A DNA stretch of 64,000 bases from Channa striata (lineage: Eukaryota > Chordata > Actinopteri > Anabantiformes > Channidae), in contig CM065183.1 in assembly GCA_033026295.1 (NCBI GenBank), positions 13,060,657 to 13,124,656 of the forward strand. Direction: 5' to 3'. The translations under genes were made by a program, and so were the position numbers. Below the pieces are notes generated by a model. That model searched no databases. It was not told where the DNA came from and worked only from the letters and a program-made list of their open reading frames with translations. How positions within the stretch are numbered: position 1 is the first letter of the stretch; each line of letters opens with the position of its first letter. Positions 44,701 through 53,700 of this stretch are shown one piece after another.

Positions 44701-47700
44701 AAACAGGCTATATAGTAGAAGTAATAATAATAATTGATGAAACGGCTTTGCGTATTGTGATGTGTACATAAACATTTTTGAATGTTTTGTTTATATTCTG
44801 GTCGCATCGTTTGGTTCCAGCATGACTGAGGTGTAACGTTGGCTCAAGGTTCAGCAATATTCTTCACAGGTGTGAGTAATTCTGTGTACAGCTTAGTGAG
44901 ATTAACTAACTTAACACTTAACTTGCAGTGTCCAGATGGACATTTGCAAATGTTCACTTTTGTTAATAGGATGTTGTTACAAATGTCTGCTGCTTTATCT
45001 TAGGTCTGCTTTTTCTGTGAGAGAATTGGTCAATCTTGGATGATCAGGGGATAAACGGCCAATGGTAAAGTTCCTGTCTCTACCTTTCGTTGTCAATATT
45101 AATAAATGATGTGAAATTTACAAGGACACGCGTAAAGCTGTACCGGCACACACACCACAACACATGCAGCACTGAACTGTGCACGCACACCTCAGCAATG
45201 GGCCCAGCTCCTAATGCGCTAACAAGCTCCCTTTCTCCTCCCCTCGCCTCCTCTCCTCCAGCTCCCTCGGTCTCAAGTAATCGCAGGAGTCTAACACCGC
45301 CACAATGAACTGCGCTGCGGGAGAGAGGGAGAGAAAAGGGCTGAAATGGAGGGAGAGAGAGAAAGAGTTAGGGAAGGCACGAACACTTCACTCTTTCAGC
45401 CACGCACAAGAAAATGAGTTTCTGACTCAACACAAAAGAGCCTTTTTATCTGCCCCCTCTCTCCTCGATCTTTCTCCTGTCTGCCTTTCTCTGCTATGCT
45501 TTCTCCTGTCTCTCTCTCACCAGGTTTTTTCCCCTCTTTCTCCCCATATAATTTTCCCTCTTTCTTTCCCCTTTTCCCTCCAAACGAGAGATATTTTCTG
45601 CTAATGACTTAATAAGGAGCCATCTGAAATTCAATTACAGTAGATTTCATAGTGATGACTGTCATTTTGATGGAAGCAGGGATGTGTGAACGCAATGCAA
45701 GTCTATTTTCTTTGACCTCTCGCTAGTTTCTACTTTTTTATACAGCTAATAATAACTAATAGTATAGCTTTTTCATGCAGAAACGGCATAAAAGATGTTT
45801 CATCTATTAAGATAAAATTTGAAAACAAAGGCAGGGAACAGAAACACAGATAAAGAAAACGCGATGCAGTTGAAAGCTCTATAACAGGCACTAATAGTCT
45901 ACTGGCGATTCTAGAATTTTCAAGTACGTCATAATCTCGAATTAATGAAATGTATAGTAACTAAAAATTATTAAAACCAAACTAAAATAGAACGAAGTTA
46001 CACAAAAAATAAAATGCAGGTTAGAGAGACTGCATGCACCATGCCCTATAATATTGACATATAATGAAAACGTGCTTATCGGAAAGAAAAATGCAATAAT
46101 AAATAACTGCATTTACTACTTCAGATCTTAGCTTAAAAAAGCATTTGCTAACAGTTTATTTCAGTCACTGTGTTAATATGAATCCCTGTTGTTATTGCCA
46201 GGAATATATCACATGATGTTATAAAGATCTCAAAAAAATGCTGCATCCAGCATCATTTGTCCCCAACTATGTTATTGAAAGGTCTGATATATATGATTGG
46301 AATTTAGATCTACTAGTGTCCTCAAAACATTGTTTTCACAAGACTTTATGCTAACAATCACAATGCAATTTTTTGTGTGCATGTGTGTGTGCGCATGTAA
46401 TCTTTGCTTGAGTTTCATGAATTTGTTTCATTGGCTCAAGGCTGTTCACTTAAATCCAGTGTGACAGGGAGCCAGCAAGAACAAAACTAGGACCTTGGAA
46501 AGAAAAACATGTAAATCACAGTTGGTAATACATCAACTATCGACAAAAGATTTCATTTATAGGTTTTTATGTTATGTCCACCTGTGTGCAAACTAGCTAT
46601 TGCTCTTCCTGGGTTTGTCAAAACCACTTTGGCGCAGGACATTATAGTAAATGAAGTCTGAAGGTAAGTCAAAGATTTGCCTGAGTGGGCGTCTGTCTGT
46701 CGCCCGATGTTGCCTGTTGTCAGGGGGAGCTGGTGTTTGTGACACAGTGACATAAGGCCATAGGCAGAAGCCCATGCTGAGACGAACAAAGAGGGAAGGA
46801 GAGATAAAGGAGACACAGGGACGGAGTAAAGAAAAGTGAAGTGATGGACCTGTCATTTATCTCAGCGGTGGCACCATGTCTGTGTGTTTATTCCTCCTCC
46901 TTCATCCTTCTCTCACATTTCCTGCCTTTGTGGACTTTCCTCCATGAGTGTCTGTCAACCTACGTCTGCTCTTATGTTACAAAACAGTGGCCTTCTGTGT
47001 CGAGGAACTGCAGAATGTTTTTTTTTTTTTACATTATTAAAAATTATATCAACATAGATTTGTGGAAATATGTAACAGTTCATGTTCATAACGGCACATC
47101 GCTCGCCATCTCACACGCATATACACTCAGCAGAAGAGTGTGATGTGGGGGGGGGGGTTGGAAGGCAAATGGTGAGATCACATAGACACTCGGCGTGAGA
47201 CACACTAGTTTGACACTCTATGTGTGACCACTGCTCTTCTCTCAGCTCTCTCCAGGAGACAGACACACACACACACACACACACACCACATCGTGTAGTT
47301 ACTTAAATATCCTCTTCCCCATCTCACCTGCTGTCCTCCTCTTGCACCTCTTCTGTGATTCGCTGCAGGAGTCTCACCCTTCGCCCTCTTTGTCGGTACT
47401 GTTCCTCCGCCATCTTTTCATAAGTTCTTTTTCTCCCTAGGCATCTCACTTTCTTTGCAACTCCAACTTCCTTCCCTGTCTCTCCCACCTTCGATTCCTC
47501 TTTCACTAGTTCCTCCACCATTTGCTTGCCTTTGTCATTATCATTGAAGCAATTCAAGCAAGGTTTGATAAGCGTTTTTTTTAAATACTCACTTCTATTT
47601 TTAGTCCGTGAAATCCCTATGAGGTCAAGTGTGGTTATTAAAGGTTGGTTGGTTTAAGTATAGTTATTACTAATTTCAAAAATGTCCTTTTCACTGCCTT

Positions 47701-50700
47701 ATTATCTTTATTCACTTATTCCCCAACATCTTCTTTTACCCTCCTCCTTTCTCCTCTTTTTTTTTTTGTTTTGGTTTTTTAACCAGCGCAGTCTGTCCCT
47801 GCACTGTAAAGGAGCCATATTGTTGTTATTATCATTGTCTCTAACTGGATCAGTTACCATTAGACGTGAATCTTTCTCCTTCTGAGGCCCATAGACCGGC
47901 TCTCTAACTCAATAGAAAACCCATGGGCACTATTACTGATGGCTGACCCATTCACAGTGTGCCCCCCACACACACACACACACACACACTGAGGTACAAA
48001 CACAAAGATTTCATTCTCAAGATTCATTGGCCTAATCCCATCACACACTCAAACACATGCACTTACACATTGAGGCTGTTCACGACAGCCTTATCTAATA
48101 CACAGACACACACCGCCCTCATTGAAAGTCCTCTGTTATTGGAGCTCACTGAGTAAATGGTAATACTATTGGGAGATGATGAGGCCGAGTCATGTGTGCT
48201 TGTTACAGGAGACTGTAACCGCTGCATATGGCTGTCATTATGCTTGGATGTATGACTATGACTAAGGACGAGAGGGTAAATGTCACTCTGTCAATGAGGT
48301 TATCTCTAATAGATGGACAGTTTGAAGTCCTGGTTTCCATTTACTCTGCTCTCTGCTGATTCCCTGTTCCTCTTTCTTTGAATTCATCGCTAAAGGCTGT
48401 AATGGGGAATGATAAATGCTTTGGTTGGCCTTTTTTTCTGCCTAAGTTATCATGGAAATGATGTATATGGACTGCCTTGAAAATGTATCTGAAAATGAAC
48501 TTTTTGTATTGTTATACCCTTTTTAAATCTTTTTTTTCATTCTGCTCCATTTCATTCTTTTGTTTGTTTCATCCCCGTTTAGTTTGTGTTCCAATATTCA
48601 ATTTCAAGTTCTCCTTTATCCTTTTGTAATTTTTCTTTACTCTTGTGATTTCGTTCTATTTGTTTCATACCTTTTCTTTTGCCTAGAGACTATATCAGGA
48701 GCTTTGGCAGCTCAGTGGATTAAAATGTAAAGCCATTGTTTTATCTAGCATCTTAATATTTTCAAAATTAATCACATTGTGTACAGTCCCCATACAGACG
48801 CTAAAACAATGTTTTATTGCTTTTCAATCTGCAGCCTGGATTAGCTGATTTGTTTGTGACACACACCTCCATTGTTGTCCAGAAACGATTAAAAACACAC
48901 CAGCCAGATACACAAATTGACTGGATAACATACATGCATTTCCTTGTGTTGTTCCTAGATATTTTTTTAATTCTGATTGAACTGATGTTTATTGCCTTAA
49001 CTTCACCAAAGAGCAGTTGACTGGCCATAGTTTGGGAAATGCAGGTGATGCATTGAACCAACATGTCATTGGGTGGAGCGTTGTGTTTTGCTGTTGTTTT
49101 TTTATTGATTTTGGCTAACAGTATAGGCCTGAGGCAGAAATGCACAAACTGAACCAGGTTCCAGACTAACAGGCAAATGTGAGCAGAGGCAAGTGGAGCT
49201 CAGCTGCTCCTGATGCACACAGCGCTGAGGAGGAAGAGCAGAGGGAGTCCAGATGATGGACTTCTCTAGTTTACAAATGTTTCTACACTTTGTTACTGAA
49301 CATGCATCTATGCAAAAAGCAAGTAAAAATCCATTCAAAATCAGAAAATCCATTCAAAATCAGAAAATCCATTCAAAATCAGCACACGTGTTGAACAAAA
49401 AAACTTTCCAAATAAGAGTAATATCACCTCTCCATTGTGTTAATCACAGTTACTATGAACTTGCTTTAGCGATAGTTGATTATATTTGGCTGCTGTATTA
49501 CATTTACTTAATTTTCTGCAAGTCTTAAACCTGGGCAGAGATTTATTGATGGTGATTGCTATATTCTTTTAAACTTCAAGTGATTCGTGTCAGTACTATT
49601 ATGTATTTTATGTAGAGTTGAGAGTATGTTATATAAGACAGTAGGTGTGTTGTGTACATTCTGTGTTGCAGAAGCAAATACATTTTCACTCACTTGTGAG
49701 TTTATCAGTGACACAAAGTTTAAAATAAGTCACTTTAGACACTTAACCACTTTTGTCTAACTCTTTACTAGGAGTGGATTTGGCTGCTATATGGCCATTG
49801 TGGAAGATACTGCTGCTGAGATTTGTCAGGTGTTTGTCAGGATTTCGTTTCTCAGTTGGTGCTGGCTGATGGGTGGATGGGGGTGGTGTCAGCAACAGCA
49901 TTAATTTTTAGAACCATATTTGAAAAACCCGTCATTCTCTTTTGCTTTTGGTGGGTAAAATATGTATTTAAAACAATTTATTTTTGCCTGAAGTGTTCTT
50001 GTGGTGTTTGCCAGTATTTCTATTTGACCTTAACCTTTGACCTTAGCTATGAGGAGCGAGCTCGATACCTAGAGACCATAGTGCAACACCACCTGGAGCC
50101 AACCACTTTTGAGGATTATGCAGCTCGTGTCTACAGTCCTGCTCCCTGCACACACCTGCCTTCTGATACAGGTAAAACCTGAACCTCTCAGCCTGAGACA
50201 CACCCAATAACCAGACACATGCATTTGGAAGCTTCTATCTGTGCTGACTGTCCAGCATCATTTCAAGTAAGAGAAGCCATGCCCACTGGTGGCTCAGATT
50301 CATAGTCAGAGCCTTGTGTGTGATGAGTTGGGTTTTGTTGTCAAGAGCTTTGTTCAACCTCCTTCTGCCTCCAGAGCATCTCTGCGGAATTGGCTGACAT
50401 CACGCATGTTGAGTTCAAATCTATGGCTCTTACACGTATGCTGATAATGTTATTAGAAAGATCTTTTTGTTTGTATTGACCCTTGTATAATTTCAAATCT
50501 GTAATATCCTTTGAGTCACTCTTAGTAATTATTGTTATATAAGGCAGTTATTTACAATAATTTGCTTCAGTGAATAAACAACACATTTTCCATACAGACC
50601 TTATACACAGCTGAAGTACATGCAACCTTGTTATGGAGGTCTGTGTTTGTCACATATGTGTTTTTTCAGGTCAAACACACTGCTGTGTGTATATGTGTTT

Positions 50701-53700
50701 GTTTAAATATATTGTGTCAGAAATAATGTTTTTCAGTGGTAATCAACCTTCTTTGAGGCTGGATAACATTTAGCACAGTCTGATACCAACGTTGATATAG
50801 AGTTGACAACCCTTTGCTTAGGCAGCATATTGTTCTTTATTACGCTGTCAGTACTGTACCTATGTTGTTCAGCCCCAAAAGCCATTTCAGAACACAGGAT
50901 CAAAAGACTTCATAGTCATTCAGAACAATACTTAAGTGTTATATTACTCCTAATAAGCATTATCATGTCCAAAGTTCCAAATTTGGTTTTGTTACTGCAT
51001 AATATTCCTGTGTTCTGAAATAACCCTTGCTCAAATTATTGCAGCCTCCCCCTCTCTTTTTCTCTCTCTCTTCTTCTCTTCTCTCTCTCCCTATATTAAC
51101 TCACAGGTTGTCCTCCCTTAACAACACAATGATTATTTTTTTCTCTTTTTGTTTTTGTTTTGTTTTTGTTTTTTTCATTTCATTTGTTTTTGTTTTTTTC
51201 TTTCTTTTTATTTTTTGTGTTTTGTTTCTTTTTGTTTATTTATTTATTTTTCCTTTTGTTCCTCCCTCTTTTAGATCGTAATATTTGACTTGCCTATAGT
51301 TTAAAGGTAAGCCTGATCACGTGATTGACATGTCCCGTTCTGAGCTGATCTCTTCCTACTGACATTTCAGCCTGACTTATACCTTCCTCTGGTTTCTCCG
51401 TCATGTTGTGTTTGATCTCTCCATTTCTTCCTCTGTGGTCTCCACAGTTTAAACGGGTCTGCATGTGTTTAGATCAACCTTTTCTTACTATTGGAAAGAA
51501 AAATGTTTTCAGCTCATCTGTAAGTGTAGTTTGGTATGACAATCATCGTTTCTCACATATTACTCATAAATCAGCTCTGTTTCACTATACCTGGAAACTA
51601 TTTGTGACGTTAGTGGGTAAGTCATGTCTCATATCCCAGCAAAAGATAGTAACAAAAGAACTGCAGAAAGTATTATTTTTATCTTTCCTTTCTGCCATAT
51701 TATCATTTATTTGGACTAATTATTCTGTCCAACTGATACATTTAAGTCCAGTATTCACTCCCCTTTTATCCCTGTTTTGGGTTTCCAGCAACTGCTCGGG
51801 GAACTAACCAGCTCTTTCTGACTCCTAAATTCATCACTGTGTTCACTAGCTAGTTGCTACCTTTGATTGTGTGCTCTGTATTTTTGAGTGACTCCAGCTG
51901 CAACTAAAAACTGTGCTAACGAGAGCCAGTACAGTAAAGTTGCTGGTCGTAAAACCACTAGATTGAGCTGAAAGATGCTTTCAAACTCCGTAGAGCTAAG
52001 GGGCACTGCAGAATTTGGTGATTAATTTATGGATTGTCTGTCCATGTTACACATGGTCTTTTAAGTCATTGTCACTGTAAAAATAATTACTGTTATAAGT
52101 CAGTTTCCAAATTCAGCTCTGTGCATCTTGATAAATGTTTGCTTAAGGGGAAAGGCAAAACATACAGGCTCCATACAGACTTGTATTGAATACCAAACTA
52201 CACTCAGTGGCATGATGAAAGTGAGAAATGTTCGTTTTAATAACGTCAGCTTGTCTGTTCACTCACATAATAATTTTCCTGTTTGTTCTGTTAACCTGCA
52301 ATCTCACGCTGAAGCTGGTGAAGTTTTACCTCTCACCTTTTGTATGTTCCTCTTCTTGTTTTGGTGATGTAGCAGTGTAGCACTGTTCACACTCTCTCAC
52401 ACACACAGACACACACACAGACATGTACCTAAAGGATAATGGGTAAGGATACCTAAATATTGGTCTACACGTTTTTGTTTTGTTTTTTATTGTTTTGTTG
52501 TTGTTTTTTACATATAATGTGGTGGGATGAGCAAAAATAATCATTGTATGGTTGTGTAAATGTGAGTCTTGTCCATTTGTGTTTGTTTCTACATTCAGTC
52601 TGTTGAATTTACTCAGCTGTTCTTTTATTTTAATTGAATCCTTTACTTCTTTCCTTTTATTTATTTTTTCTATTTTTCTTTTCTCTCTGACTGTTCCTCC
52701 TAAATTTTCCTTTGTCCTTTCCTCTTTATATATCTTCGCATTTCTCCTTTTTATCCCTATTTCCTGTTCTTCTCCTCCCCTCCCCTCCTCTCCTCTTTAG
52801 GGGAAAATAGTGTTATGTATCTCATGGTTCCTAAACCACTAGACAGCTTTAACCTGCTCAGGGTGAAGGGGAAAGGCATAAAACAGAAGGTCCTTCATGC
52901 AGGCTGTGAATGGTACACTTTAGAGTCTGAAAATATCCTCGGGTCGTTCACTTCATGTAGATGTATGCTTTAGACCGCAGAGTTTTGTTTCTTTTCATGC
53001 ATTTCCCAAATGGTTTTAATGTTGTGGTGCTCAGCAGGAGTCAGCTTGGGAAAAATGTAATGTTTGCAGTAATCCAGTGATGTCAGCACAGTGTGTCTCA
53101 GCTCTGCCCTGTATGAGGCTGCAGCTACAGTCTGGTCAAAATGCCCATGCTGACCCCGTCCACTGGTGGACAGTGTTTCTTCAGGGTTTGTTTAGCCATG
53201 TTAAGACAAGTTCATGCAGTTTGTAATCACACTGTTCCAGAGGGTCTCATGAAGGACAACACATTATACAAAGTGTTTTCCCATTTAGTGGTTTTATATC
53301 TCCAATAAGCAAAGATGAATTTTCATAGAACATAGTACGGCTGGGGCACATTTTTTCCATCCCCTTATTTTGGAATATCTCAAAAAAATACAGGATTATT
53401 TTCATCAGTATAATATTTAATGCACATTTAGCTAGTGCAATTATTCTTGCATCAGAAGTGAGAGTAAAATTGTAAATTATTTATCATGGGGTGCAAACAT
53501 TTGCATCACTATAATTTTCATTATTTTACTATAAGGTTTTTAAAGACATAAGGTTTTTATTACTGATGATGATGAAAGCACATTTGTATTAGCTGAATAT
53601 GCATTATTATTAGGTTTGCATGTGTTGAGTTTGCATCCCTTTACATTGAAATGGAATAAAATGGGATGCAAATTTAACCTTAAAGCTAACATAATATCAA

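Larger units (their letters stand above)
33139..50046 (+). other. Giant intron (16,908 bp) with U12-type splice signals
   Basis: The donor is GTATCCTTT. The acceptor end has the branch-point-like TGACCTTAAC at 50025-50034, about 13 bases from the terminal AG, and no ordinary pyrimidine tract between. Both fit the minor-spliceosome consensus. The intron holds microsatellites, a LINE-tail-like fragment, a Tc1 relic, two copies of an inverted-repeat element, a SOX-type palindrome and several possible conserved blocks, all listed separately. I see no nested gene with clear support. Confidence 0.9.

Noticed and set aside
48700..48745. tRNA gene or tRNA-SINE start (GGCAGCTCAGTGGATTAAA)
   Set aside because: An A-box-like word is present, but no B box, acceptor stem or clover-leaf follows.
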